64,000 nucleotides of DNA from Trichococcus sp. K1Tr (GCF_028309625.1 NZ_JAQMHR010000003.1:364629-428628); one strand, 5' to 3'; shown: positions 17,927-26,297, counted from the stretch's first letter. The notes: a model not told the origin generated them from the letters alone. A program made the numbers and translations.

Positions 17927-18110
17927 CCGACGCCTGTACGATGTGTCGGCTGAATGAAGAGCGGAAGATACCGAATAGCCGACATAGGCGTGATGTGTTG
18001 ACTGAACGAAGACTGAAGAATACCGAACAGCCGACGTCCACGAGGTATGTGGATAGAACGAAGACTGAAGAATACCGAAGAGCTGACGCCGGCTTCGGCC
18101 GGCTGTACGC
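17915..18110. repeat. Family B tandem repeat array
   Basis: About four 51-bp units (CCGAATAGCCGACATAGGCG and related) starting at the NERD stop codon and ending before the toxin-antitoxin promoter. Confidence 0.75.
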
Positions 18111-18180
18111 GCAGCGTGATAAACATTTCTTCCTTCTTAAGCAATAAACATTTTTTATATATTAAAGATATCACAAAAAG

Positions 18181-18210
18181 ACTTTTAAAAGTTTTTAAAC
18201 GGTGTATAAT
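18181..18210 (+). promoter_or_regulatory. Toxin-antitoxin promoter with palindromic operator
   Basis: -10 TATAAT at 18205-18210. A perfect 12-bp palindrome ACTTTTAAAAGT (18181-18192) covers the -35 area, the usual place for autorepression by an antitoxin-toxin complex. Confidence 0.55.
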
Positions 18211-18235
18211 GGGGTAAAATAAGGAGATGATAAAA

Positions 18236-18556
18236 ATGGGCTTTAAAATTCTTGACGTCCCAACCACTTCCATATCTGAAGTGAAAAAATCCCCGTCCAT
18301 CGTATTTAAAAAAGCTGAGAGAGAAAACACTCCTGTCTACGTTTTTAATCGTGGAGATGTTGCTGGCGTTATGCTAACGCAGGAACAGTACGAATCTTTG
18401 ACAAACGAAATCGAAGTATTACATGAGCGAGTATTGGACTTAGAAGTAGAGAAGCGTTTAGCTATCAAAGATTTAAAACTATATTCGGATGAAGAAGTCC
18501 GTGGCGCCAACGCCGATCAGTTTCTTACCATAGATGAGAATGACGGGTGGGAGTAG
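18236..18556 (+). CDS. Antitoxin, Phd/YefM family
   Basis: This 106-residue protein has the N-terminal Phd/YefM fold (TTSISEVKKSPSIVFKKA, then VYVFNRGDVAGVMLTQEQYE) that binds DNA. An acidic, helical C-terminal tail would wrap the toxin. The ATG at 18236 is chosen because AAGGAG is 9 bases upstream; the earlier ATG abuts the ribosome site. It is followed 3 bp later by a RelE-type toxin gene. The pair would repress its own promoter. Confidence 0.85.
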   Translation: MGFKILDVPTTSISEVKKSPSIVFKKAERENTPVYVFNRGDVAGVMLTQEQYESLTNEIEVLHERVLDLEVEKRLAIKDLKLYSDEEVRGANADQFLTIDENDGWE

Positions 18557-18559
18557 TTT

Positions 18560-18862
18560 GTGCATACGATAGAGTGGACGGCGTTATCAAAACAGGATTA
18601 CGATTCTCTGGATGGGAGTCAGAAGATTTTCGTGGACAAAGCTATTGTAAGGATTAAAGAATCTGGCATGCAAGCAGGACAAGCCTTACACGGTTCACTG
18701 AGCGAGTGCAGGAAGTTGAAGAACAAAAAAATGGGGCTTCGAATCGTATTTCGGGAGGCAAATGGCAAAATCGAGGTTATCCAGGTAGTCGCAATCGGCA
18801 AACGCGATAAAAAAGAGGTTTATAAAACAGCGGAAAATAGAATAAAACCTGACCAAGGATGA
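18560..18862 (+). CDS. Toxin, RelE/ParE superfamily
   Basis: This 100-residue basic protein starts at a GTG 3 bp after the antitoxin stop codon, so the two are translationally linked. MHTIEWTALSKQDYDSL and the C-terminal core KMGLRIVFREANGKIEVIQ...VVAIGKRDKKEVY fit the RelE/ParE fold. Most such toxins cleave mRNA on the ribosome (RelE/YoeB); ParE types poison gyrase. The sequence alone does not decide between these. It sits inside the cassette bracketed by direct repeats. Confidence 0.85.
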   Translation: MHTIEWTALSKQDYDSLDGSQKIFVDKAIVRIKESGMQAGQALHGSLSECRKLKNKKMGLRIVFREANGKIEVIQVVAIGKRDKKEVYKTAENRIKPDQG

Positions 18863-19330
18863 ATGTAAAAAATCAGAAACATATGTACGGGGAATGCGAA
18901 ATAGCCGTGATAGCTTATATACGTCGGTGTCTGTAATGCGAATGCTGTCTATCACCAGAATATGATATGTATGTCGGGCTAACGCCCATTGAAAGCACAA
19001 AACACCCTAGAACAACATATCTGCTCTTCAAATATACAAAAACCAGGCAGTCGCCTCTCCAGTGATGGATGATGCGGCTGCCTTTTTTGGTCCGCATAAG
19101 CCTGAAAAGCATGAATGTCGGCTGAACGAAGAGTGGGAGATGTTGAATAGCCGACGAGAGCCTGATGCGTTGACTGAACGGAAATTGGAGGATGCAGAAC
19201 AGCCGACACCCGCGCGTTGTGTTGACTGAACGAGGGGTGACGAATACAGAACAGTCGACGCCAGCGGAATGTGTTGACTGAACGAAGGACGGAGAACACC
19301 AAACAGCCGACGGAAGGCGGATATATAGCC
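18863..19330. repeat. Right copy of the long direct repeat plus family B array
   Basis: No gene lies between the toxin and the YeiH gene. 18972-19156 matches 16539-16726, including a terminator hairpin (GGCAGTCGC/GCGGCTGCC, 19046-19088, T run). Family B units continue from about 19105 to 19325. Confidence 0.75.
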
Positions 19331-19369
19331 AAAAAGCATCGGCTCCCACAGGAACCGATGCTTTTTGGC
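19327..19369. terminator. Bidirectional terminator after the YeiH-type gene
   Basis: CCAAAAAGCATCGG pairs perfectly with CCGATGCTTTTTGG around a 12-nt loop. The gene's stop codon is 5 bp away on the minus strand. Confidence 0.85.
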
Positions 19370-19373
19370 GCTA

Positions 19374-20444
19374 TTATCCGAAAAATACCCGTATCAGCGC
19401 AACGGCCATGACAACCTGCACCGCTCCAACGGTCAACCCATACAGCATAGCTTTGGGGCCTTCTTTGATGATGTCGGCGAATTTGACGCGCATGCCGATC
19501 GCAGCGAGGGCGGCGACTTCGAATTGGGTGCTGATGGCTTTTGAAGCGACCAAGGCGCCTTCTGGAACGCCGATGAAGCTGCGGATCAAGAAGAAAACGA
19601 CGAATCCGGTAAGGAACCAAGGGACGCCGTAGGAGACGGCGGCCGGGTTAGCTGACGCTCCCACTCCGGTGACTGACCCTTCATCAACCCCCGCGCGCTT
19701 CTTGCGCGTGAACAAAGATTCTCCTTCATTCATATTCATACGCCCGTACAATACGGCGACGACGATGATTAAAAGCACGCGCATCAGCTTGAAGACGGTC
19801 GCCAGCGTGACGACTTCGTCATTGACGAGTTTGGCGGCGGCAACGACTTGGCCGACGGATTGGACGGTTCCGCCGATCAGGGCGGAGGTGCGCAGAGTGT
19901 CGCTGCCGTACAGAATGGCGCCCAGAACTGGCAGCAGGATCATCAGCGCAGTGCCGGTCAGGTTGACGATGGTGATTGAGATGCCTTTTTCCTTGTTGTC
20001 GGCTTTGACAATCGGCGAGACGGTCCCGATGGCGGAGGAACCGCAGACTGCATTTCCGGCGCCCATCAGCAGCGCGAAGCGTTTGCCGAATCCGAAGTAT
20101 TTGCCGAGATTGTAGGTGACGAAAATCGTCAGGGAAATCTGTAGGATGATGAAGACGAAGCCTTTCAGCCCGGCTGATTTCAATACTTGGAAATCCAGGA
20201 TCAACCCGTTCAGGACGATAGCGTATTCGAGCAGCCTTTTTTCAGAGAATTTGGTTCCTTGGCTCAATTCTGGTCGGTTCAGGAGCGTGTTGCCCAGTAG
20301 CATCCCCAAGAGGATAGCGATGAGCGCGGCGCCCAAAGTCGGCAGGAAGCGTGCGAGAAATTGGCTGGCCAAGGAGATGAGGATGCTGACGGCGAGGCCG
20401 GGAAGTATCCCATCGAGTTCCTTTTTGATTGCATTTATTTTCAT
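19374..20444 (-). CDS. YeiH/YadS-type putative sulfate exporter family membrane protein
   Basis: This 356-residue membrane protein with about ten helices belongs to the YeiH family. Characteristic parts are LGAALIAILLGMLLGN near residue 40, MGAGNAVCGSSAIGTVSPIV near 130 and a conserved C-terminal half with FLIRSFIGVP. The family is annotated as putative sulfate or sulfonate exporters; direct evidence is limited. GGAGGGGC precedes the ATG. Upstream lie a weak promoter and a perfect 16-bp palindrome at the expected start of transcription, suggesting a dedicated regulator encoded elsewhere. Confidence 0.85.
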   Translation of the reverse strand: MKINAIKKELDGILPGLAVSILISLASQFLARFLPTLGAALIAILLGMLLGNTLLNRPELSQGTKFSEKRLLEYAIVLNGLILDFQVLKSAGLKGFVFIILQISLTIFVTYNLGKYFGFGKRFALLMGAGNAVCGSSAIGTVSPIVKADNKEKGISITIVNLTGTALMILLPVLGAILYGSDTLRTSALIGGTVQSVGQVVAAAKLVNDEVVTLATVFKLMRVLLIIVVAVLYGRMNMNEGESLFTRKKRAGVDEGSVTGVGASANPAAVSYGVPWFLTGFVVFFLIRSFIGVPEGALVASKAISTQFEVAALAAIGMRVKFADIIKEGPKAMLYGLTVGAVQVVMAVALIRVFFG

Positions 20445-20467
20445 GAGTGATGAGCCCCTCCAATATT

Positions 20468-20483
20468 ATTACTGTTCAGTAAT
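20468..20483. promoter_or_regulatory. Palindromic operator before the YeiH-type gene
   Basis: ATTACTG-TT-CAGTAAT is a perfect inverted repeat. It lies just downstream of a possible minus-strand -10 TAAAAT (20486-20491), with TTCATT 16 bp further on as a weak -35. Confidence 0.6.
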
Positions 20484-20613
20484 CCATTTTACCTGAATTT
20501 GCGTATAAATGAAAATATGGCAGGAGTATCAGTCGAACTGTGCTGGGATGCGCCAACCATCAGCTTTTCGTGACGCTCAAAAGTAAAACTTACTTTTCAT
20601 CAACAATTAATCT

Positions 20614-20642
20614 TTGACAAACCTTTGGCAGTAGTGTAACTT
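20614..20642 (+). promoter_or_regulatory. Promoter of guaC
   Basis: -35 TTGACA (20614-20619), a 17-bp spacer and a weak -10 TAACTT (20637-20642). The leader of about 100 bases does not show a purine riboswitch core. Confidence 0.5.
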
Positions 20643-20747
20643 ACTATAGGGACTTTACGATAGAAGACATTTTTTGCCTTCACGTCCGTGTCTGTGTAAA
20701 GCGATTCCCGCAAGGAAAAGTGCACTAACAGAAAGAGGGAAATAGAA

Positions 20748-21779
20748 ATGAAAATTTTTGACTATGAAGACGTACAATTAATTCCGAACAAGAGTGTTGT
20801 GCAGAGCCGTTCTGAATGCGACACGACTGTTGTACTTGGTGGCCGCACGTTTAAATTGCCGGTGGTGCCTGCGAACATGCAGACGATTCTGGACGAAGAA
20901 CTTGCTGAAAAGTTAGCCAGAGAGGGTTATTTCTACATCATGCACCGTTTTGATGAGGCGAGCCGTTTGCCGTTCATCCAACACATGCATGAAAAAGGTT
21001 TGTTTGCTTCCATCAGTTTGGGGATCAAAGCAGCAGAATTCGATTTCGTAAATGAATTGGCGGCTAAAAAAGCCGTTCCTGAATATACAACAATCGACGT
21101 GGCGCATGGTCATTCCGATGAAGTCATCCGCATGATCAAACACGTCAAAGCAGTGATGCCGGCAACATTCCTGATTGCCGGTAACGTGGGCACTCCTGAA
21201 GGCGTCCGTGAATTGGAAAACGCCGGAGCCGATGCAACGAAAGTAGGGATCGGGCCTGGTAAAGTCTGCACAACCAAGATCAAGACCGGTTTCGGTACAG
21301 GCGGCTGGCAGTTGGCAGCAGTTAGCTGGTGCTCAAAAGCAGCAAGCAAACCAATCATCGCTGACGGCGGCGTCCGCACAAACGGAGACATCGCAAAATC
21401 GATCCGTTTCGGCGCAACAATGGTCATGGTCGGCTCGTTATTGGCCGGACACGACGAGTCACCGGGCGAAACGAAAGAAATCAACGGCCGCTTGTATAAA
21501 GAGTACTTCGGCAGTGCTTCCGAATACCAAAAAGGCCAACGCAAAAACGTTGAGGGCAAAAAGATCCTGACGCCTTACCACGGAACGATCGCAGATACCT
21601 TGAACGAAATGCGCGAAGACCTACAGTCATCCATCTCCTATGCGGGTGGAAAAGACATCACAGCGATCCGCAAATGCGATTATGTGTTGGTTAAGAATTC
21701 CATCTACAACGGCGACAGCAACCAAGGCATCATCGAAGCCGGCCGTAGCTCATACGGCGAAGGCGACACTATTTTGTAA
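20748..21779 (+). CDS. guaC: GMP reductase
   Basis: This 343-residue cytoplasmic enzyme converts GMP to IMP with NADPH in purine salvage. It has the IMPDH/GMPR barrel, with the catalytic loop [22 protein letters not shown] containing the active-site Cys, [20 protein letters not shown] for phosphate binding, and no CBS insert. The absence of CBS domains and the TTKIKTG loop separate it from IMP dehydrogenase. AGAGGG precedes the ATG. It appears monocistronic, with a consensus -35 upstream and a strong terminator downstream. Confidence 0.93.
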   Translation: MKIFDYEDVQLIPNKSVVQSRSECDTTVVLGGRTFKLPVVPANMQTILDEELAEKLAREGYFYIMHRFDEASRLPFIQHMHEKGLFASISLGIKAAEFDFVNELAAKKAVPEYTTIDVAHGHSDEVIRMIKHVKAVMPATFLIAGNVGTPEGVRELENAGADATKVGIGPGKVCTTKIKTGFGTGGWQLAAVSWCSKAASKPIIADGGVRTNGDIAKSIRFGATMVMVGSLLAGHDESPGETKEINGRLYKEYFGSASEYQKGQRKNVEGKKILTPYHGTIADTLNEMREDLQSSISYAGGKDITAIRKCDYVLVKNSIYNGDSNQGIIEAGRSSYGEGDTIL

Positions 21780-21799
21780 GAAATAAAGTAAACAAAAGT

Positions 21800-21851
21800 A
21801 GGCCCTCAGCGGCGCCCGGAAACTACGGGGTGACGCTGAGGGCCTGTTTTA
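21800..21851 (+). terminator. Terminator of guaC
   Basis: AGGCCCTCAGCG (21800-21811) pairs with CGCTGAGGGCCT (21834-21845), followed by GTTTTATT. Confidence 0.85.
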
Positions 21852-22340
21852 TTACGGTGAAACCGGGGAAAAAGGGGACGATTTTGGATGCGCTTCCAAA
21901 ATGAGAATCGTTGACTGGCCAATACAAATACAATATTTTGGAAAACGATATTCATAAGAATATAAAGTGTACATTATCAACAAAACAATAGTTTAACCAT
22001 TCCGAGGTTGGTGGCATCTTTTATGTGAGTTCGTATAAAATTTGTGCAATTATTAACAAACTAGCAATGAAAGTGGCGCCAAAACACAGACCGCTCAACG
22101 AAAAACAATTTTGTATTTTCTGATACCTTAATATACATTTATTGAACTGAATGTGGTCGTTCAGCTAATATTGTGATCGGTGTTTTCCTACTCTAAATAG
22201 TAAGGAAGCTTAATAAACTAATCTAATTTAATTGATGCAGCATGATTTGTGTGTGCATGTAAATTCGCAGTATGCAATATTGGCTGATATTTCTTTTCTT
22301 TTTGAACATAAAAAAAAGAAATAGAAAAAATTGCCCACGG
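21852..22340. other. AT-rich region without a recognised gene
   Basis: About 490 bp with no reading frame that has a ribosome site and no family I recognise. It contains A-tracts and poly-purine stretches only. Confidence 0.4.
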
Positions 22341-22341
22341 G

Positions 22342-22706
22342 TGCTATACTAAGATTAGTAAGAGAGCTCTTACTTTTCTGAATAACATTTGTTTAAATGG
22401 TAATTGTGTGCAGCCAATTGTACAACAAATATTTAAGCAATCGCTGGAGGTAGGTTTATATCAACCAATCACTAATGGAGCAGTCTGAAGTTTCGCTTCT
22501 GTCTAACCCGTAGCCGAAACCCTCCCCGCAGTACCCCATCTTTATCAATAATTGATCGCAATACATACTTCGCCTACATAATGAACGAATAAGATTTCCT
22601 CGCTACATTTTTAGGGTTAAGTTGATGGGCTTAGTGGAAATATGCTGAAGGAACTAAACAACTGCGAAAAGTCTGAGGCCGGAGTCCGAATCCGGCCTTA
22701 TTTTAT
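22342..22706 (+). ncRNA. Candidate non-coding RNA, about 350 nt
   Basis: An extended -10 promoter TGCTATACT (22342-22350) would start transcription near 22357. An inverted repeat AGTAAGAG/CTCTTACT follows (22357-22374). The unit ends in a clean terminator, GGCCGGA/TCCGGCC plus TTATTTTATTT (22677-22707). The reading frame at 22642-22857 runs through this hairpin and is unlikely to be real. I cannot match it to tmRNA, 6S, RNase P or a riboswitch class. Confidence 0.4.
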
Positions 22707-22846
22707 TTCATCTATTATTATAAATTTTCTGGATTTATCAGTAAAACAAGTGGATAAAAGAACTGCTATAGGTAGTCTGCAGGTTAGGATATGTGTCCTA
22801 ACCTGTTTTTTTCCTTTTCCGAGAAATTCGAAGTTGCCAATAATTC

Positions 22847-23017
22847 TTATCCTATAAACCAAATCATATTAGTGGAATATTTTTCTGGTGCTTTTGCTAC
22901 TTGTTCATGTTGAATATCCTTGCTGGACAGGTTGTCATCGGTAGTTAAATCCTTTAAAATTAAACTACTGCTACCAATTACTCCTAGGACTATGGACAAA
23001 ACGATAAACTTCTTCAT
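22847..23017 (-). CDS. Short secreted propeptide, candidate SHP/PapR-like pheromone precursor
   Basis: This 56-residue peptide begins with a basic residue pair and a hydrophobic stretch (MKKFIVLSIVLGVIG), has a polar middle (KDLTTDDNLSSKD) and ends in hydrophobic YSTNMIWFIG. AAAGGGG lies about 9 bases before the ATG. A minus-strand -10 TATAAT (23062-23067) has no good -35, as expected for an activator-dependent promoter. It is divergent from, and 113 bp away from, an Rgg-like regulator. Pheromones of the RRNPP group (SHP, PapR, PrgQ types) are made as such short exported precursors, and the C-terminal end is the signal. Function is inference from size, composition and position. Confidence 0.6.
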   Translation of the reverse strand: MKKFIVLSIVLGVIGSSSLILKDLTTDDNLSSKDIQHEQVAKAPEKYSTNMIWFIG

Positions 23018-23130
23018 GACAGCGACCCCTTTTCTAAAAAAATATTTTTCTTGATAGTTTTATTATAAAGTAGAAAAATGCAATTTGCTCCAATTAGTCA
23101 TATAATACTATTAATAAGAAGGTGAAGCCC

Positions 23131-24036
23131 ATGAAAAAAGATTTCGGAGATGTATTTAAAGAAATCAGGATAGATAGAGGTTATTCTCAACAGTATGTCG
23201 CAGAAGGCATTATGGGGCAATCTGCGTACTCCAAAATAGAAAGAAATGAAATAGAACCTACTTTTCGAAAATGGTTAGCAATCCTGGAAAAGCTGAATGT
23301 TTCCGTAGATGAGTTCCGCTACATACTGAATAAAGAAAGTTTGACCACAAAAGAAAAGCTGATCAATGAATTCTTTTCGTTGAATTATAATCACCCTGAT
23401 GATTTGAATTTGCTTAGAGACGAGATAGCCACTTACTTAAAAGAAGTGGAAGATTATTTGTTAAGGAATCTTTACTACGCATGCGAAAGCTTAATCATTT
23501 TAAATGCAACTCAAAACGTAGAAGAAGCACAATTCTTTGCCAAGAAAATTTGGGAGCGGTTGGACAAATTTGATAAATGGTATTTACTGGATATCCGATT
23601 AATAAACACCATTTTATTTATTTTCCCCATTGATGTAGCCGTCAACATTGGTGAAAGAGCGACCAAACAATTAATCCCTTACCATAAGCTGAAGGAAGCT
23701 GAAGTTCTATTGATCAATATAGATGTTAATTTAGCTGTTTTGCTGATCGATGATAAAAAATATCCTGAAGCTCTTTCCTACTTGGAAAAAGTGATTCCTT
23801 TATGCAAGAAATATCAAAAGTATAACCAATTAGCAATTTCCTATGCCAGAAAAGGGATCATTTTACAGAAAACAGGAAAAATTGATGAAAGCTCCGAGTA
23901 TATTGAGAAGGCGTACGCTATATTGAACGCGATTGAAGACACAAAGCTGATAGATGATTTAGAAAAAGAACTTTCGTATTATTTGGATATGGGATACAAA
24001 GGTCCGCTGCAATTAGAGATTTCGCCGCAGGAATAG
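23131..24036 (+). CDS. Rgg/GadR/MutR-like regulator with TPR-like domain (RRNPP type)
   Basis: This 301-residue regulator has an XRE-type helix-turn-helix at residues ~8-62 (DVFKEIRIDRGYSQQYVAEG, then SKIERNEIEPTFRKWLAIL). A long all-helical C-terminal region with TPR-like helices (about 100-290) would bind a peptide. The ATG at 23131 is set by AAGAAGG 7 bases upstream; a GTG at 23122 lies inside that site. Rgg-family proteins sense short imported peptides and switch neighbouring genes. The divergent small secreted peptide gene is the obvious partner. Peptide import would need an Opp-type transporter outside this window. The codon use is AT-richer than in guaC. Confidence 0.8.
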   Translation: MKKDFGDVFKEIRIDRGYSQQYVAEGIMGQSAYSKIERNEIEPTFRKWLAILEKLNVSVDEFRYILNKESLTTKEKLINEFFSLNYNHPDDLNLLRDEIATYLKEVEDYLLRNLYYACESLIILNATQNVEEAQFFAKKIWERLDKFDKWYLLDIRLINTILFIFPIDVAVNIGERATKQLIPYHKLKEAEVLLINIDVNLAVLLIDDKKYPEALSYLEKVIPLCKKYQKYNQLAISYARKGIILQKTGKIDESSEYIEKAYAILNAIEDTKLIDDLEKELSYYLDMGYKGPLQLEISPQE

Positions 24037-24134
24037 GGAGTTCCGCCTTAGAAAAATCAAATAGAGGTTACTGCTCCCGCTCATAAAGCACAGAAAATCC
24101 GGCTATCCAGATCAAATGGATAGGCGTTTTTTTG

Positions 24135-24345
24135 CCTGGTGTCGATTGAACGTAAAATGAAAGACAGCGAACAGTCGACGAAATCCGAATCGGTTTGCTG
24201 AACGTAAAGTGAAGGACGACGAACAGTCGACAAAATCCGAATCGGTTTGCTGAACGCAAACTGAACGGCAACGAACAGCCGATGCTGCCCACATAAGTCG
24301 ACGATTCGTAATGAAAGGTATGTTCAACATCCGATAACACTCTTC
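24135..24345. repeat. Family B repeat array, left of the Rossmann reductase
   Basis: Four units of the GAACAGTCGAC/CGAATCGGTTTGCTGAACG variant, ending in GGTATGTTCAACATCCGA. The same variant and ending recur at 25087-25345 on the other side of the next gene. Confidence 0.75.
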
Positions 24346-24451
24346 AAGAGCAAAAATTTCCTTTCCATCCGGCAAGTGACTATAATAAGGATGTAAGTGT
24401 TTACGAAAAGTCAGTACGCTTCGTTGCAACATCCAGAAGGAGGAATGAAAA

Positions 24452-25027
24452 ATGGCAAGTATCACTATTTTTGGCAAAGGGAACATGGGAAGTGCAATCG
24501 GGGGTAATTTTGAAGCCGCAGGGAATGAAGTTACGTACCTCACAAAGGATACACCTGTGGAGCAACTGGGTGAAATTGTGGTTTTATCAGTTCCATATCC
24601 GGCTATTGCCGGTATATTGGATACCCATCGCGACCTGTTTGCCGGGAAGATTGTCATCGATATCACCAATCCATTGAATTTTGAAACGTTCGACAGCCTC
24701 GTTGTGCCGACCGACAGCTCAGCAGCAGCGGAAATCGCCAAGGAACTGCCGGACGCGTCTGTCATCAAAGCCTTCAACACGAATTTCGCCACTACCTTAG
24801 CAACCAAAAAAGTGGCGGGTGCCCACCCAACGACAGTTTTGTTGGCGTCCGACGACAAGGAAGCCAAAGACAAACTGGTTGCCGCATTGGAAGGCAGCGG
24901 ACTGGCGTTCATCGATGCCGGCTTGCTGAAGCGAGCCCGCGAGCTCGAAGCTATGGGCTTCCTGCAAATTTCGCTCGCTGCTGCCGACAAAATCAGCTGG
25001 ACGGGCGGCTTCGGTATCTTCAAATAA
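24452..25027 (+). CDS. NADPH-dependent F420-reductase-like Rossmann protein
   Basis: This 191-residue protein has an N-terminal dinucleotide-binding motif GKGNMGSAIGGNF (GxGxxG) and the segment VIKAFNTNFATTLA typical of the F420-dependent NADP oxidoreductase-like family in bacteria. Lactobacillales lack F420, so a role as an NADP-dependent reductase or ferric/flavin-type oxidoreductase is more likely; the substrate is unknown. AAGGAGGAATG precedes the ATG closely. The gene stands alone between two family B arrays. Confidence 0.8.
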   Translation: MASITIFGKGNMGSAIGGNFEAAGNEVTYLTKDTPVEQLGEIVVLSVPYPAIAGILDTHRDLFAGKIVIDITNPLNFETFDSLVVPTDSSAAAEIAKELPDASVIKAFNTNFATTLATKKVAGAHPTTVLLASDDKEAKDKLVAALEGSGLAFIDAGLLKRARELEAMGFLQISLAAADKISWTGGFGIFK

Positions 25028-25086
25028 CTATTTATCTAACACTGATAATATACGTAAAAGAATCGGATACCCGATCTTTTATTGAG

Positions 25087-25345
25087 TAGTGTCGGTCGAA
25101 CGCAAAATGAAGGACGACGAACAGTTGACGAAAGCCGAATCAGTTTACTGTACGCAAAACGAAAGCCGACGAACAGTCGACACAACCCGAATCAGTTTGC
25201 TGAACGCAAAACGAAAGACGACGAACAGTCGACACAACTCGAATCAGTTTGCTGATCGCAAAGTGAACGGCAACGAACAGTCGACGCCATCCGTATCAGT
25301 GGTGGTTCGAAATGAAAGTTATGTTCAACTTCCGACAACCATCCT
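25087..25345. repeat. Family B repeat array, right of the Rossmann reductase
   Basis: Five units close to those at 24135-24345, with the ending GTTATGTTCAACTTCCGACA. The gap 25028-25434 holds only this array and the following terminator. Confidence 0.75.
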
Positions 25346-25372
25346 TAAATATAAAAAGTATCGAACGCTAAG

Positions 25373-25424
25373 ACAAACAAAACTTCCGACAAATTAATAA
25401 AATTGTCGGAAGTTTGTTTTTTTT
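25373..25424 (+). terminator. Strong hairpin with T run
   Basis: AAACTTCCGACAA (25380-25392) pairs with TTGTCGGAAGTTT (25403-25415), then GTTTTTTTTG. It lies between the repeat array and the tRNA gene. Confidence 0.8.
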
Positions 25425-25434
25425 GTTTATATGA

Positions 25435-25507
25435 CGGCCCTAAGAAGAATTGAACTTCCGACACCTCGTTTAGGAAACGAGTGCTCTATCCGCTGAGCTA
25501 TAGGACC
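25435..25507 (-). tRNA. tRNA-Arg (anticodon CCT)
   Basis: A 73-nt cloverleaf. The acceptor arms GGTCCTA and TAGGGCC pair with one G-T. The D arm is GCTC/GAGC, the anticodon stem CTCGT/ACGAG holds loop TTCCTAA (anticodon CCT, reads AGG), and the T arm contains TTCAATT. The discriminator is G, and CCA is not encoded. Confidence 0.93.
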
Positions 25508-25590
25508 AACAGAACACTAACCATTGTATCACTTATTGCGTGCAATTTCCACACTCATTTGAAAAAAATCCTGTGAGATGAATATCGAGC

Positions 25591-25616
25591 AAAAAGGGCA
25601 GCCAATCAGCTGCCCG
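25591..25616 (-). terminator. Terminator of the small membrane protein gene
   Basis: On the minus strand GGGCAGC pairs with GCTGCCC, followed by TTTTT. It lies 5 bp past the stop codon. Confidence 0.8.
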
Positions 25617-25620
25617 AAAC

Positions 25621-25887
25621 TCATTCATTTTCCAATGCGTCAATGCGTGCTTCCAAATCGGAAACGGTACCTCTGAGCTCAGCGATTTCCGCTTGCAGGC
25701 TCTCGATGTCGGCGGGCCGGACTTCGCCGTTCGTTGTCCCGCTCATCTGTTGGAAGATGAAAGTGAGGCCAAAAATCAATATGACTGCCCCGAAAATATA
25801 CAGCCAACTCTTGCTGGACGGCTTTTCCGGTTCCACCGCATGCGAAACCTCCTCGAGCTGCTCCATTGTTTTCTTTCGATCAATCAC
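25621..25887 (-). CDS. Small membrane-anchored coiled-coil protein
   Basis: This 88-residue protein has a short acidic cytoplasmic head, one membrane helix (WLYIFGAVILIFGLTFIF, about 29-46) and a C-terminal coiled coil with leucine/isoleucine heptads (IESLQAEIAELRGTVSDLEA). The GTG at 25885-25887 is chosen because GCAGGG lies 8 bases upstream; the longer upstream frame runs through repeat sequence. I do not recognise the family. It may be a scaffolding or envelope-associated factor. It is monocistronic with its own terminator. Confidence 0.65.
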   Translation of the reverse strand: MIDRKKTMEQLEEVSHAVEPEKPSSKSWLYIFGAVILIFGLTFIFQQMSGTTNGEVRPADIESLQAEIAELRGTVSDLEARIDALENE

Positions 25888-25984
25888 GGTAAACACCCTG
25901 CTTTCGTGAAGACTTGTCTGACTATCTACCCACATTATAGCCCATCCAAAATCAGAACAAAAGTAATGTACTGCGGGGCTAGGA

Positions 25985-26215
25985 AAACTTAAGAAAACGG
26001 TTGCTGAATCGTAGTGGGTCCTACGGTGAAAGGTCCGCTCGCCGGAGTAGGGGTTTCCGGTAATAGTCCTTCTCCTGTGAAGGAATGTTGGCCGGATGTG
26101 AGGGCTGGGCAGCACGCTCTGCTCTGGGGAGCGGGTCCTCGTCGAAGTTGACGAACCCTCATAAACGCTACCTCCGGCGCACGCACCCTCGGTCGGAGAG
26201 AGGGCAACCCCTAGG
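25985..26215. repeat. Family A-like intergenic repeat
   Basis: CGCCGGAG, GTTGGCCGGA and CTACCTCCGGCG motifs resemble family A in diverged form. The gap 25888-26297 has no supported gene. Confidence 0.5.
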
Positions 26216-26251
26216 AAACACCCCGGCGGCCTCCAGCCGCCCCAACCACAC

Positions 26252-26276
26252 AAAAAGCCTCCCGTACCCGGGAGGC
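26252..26276 (-). terminator. Terminator of the aminopeptidase gene
   Basis: On the minus strand GCCTCCC pairs with GGGAGGC, then TTTTTG. It is 21 bp past the stop codon. Confidence 0.8.
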
Positions 26277-26297
26277 CAACCAAACTAACAAATAACT

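Noticed and set aside
16290..19330. Minus-strand frames rich in FSQHIARVSA-type 17-residue repeats
   Set aside because: They are translations of the 51-bp repeats, open only because 51 is a multiple of three; starts and ribosome sites are missing.
20643..20747. Possible purine riboswitch before guaC
   Set aside because: The conserved three-way-junction core and loop-loop sequences are not present.
22642..22857. A 71-codon frame upstream of the peptide gene
   Set aside because: It runs through a strong terminator hairpin (22677-22707) and has no ribosome site.
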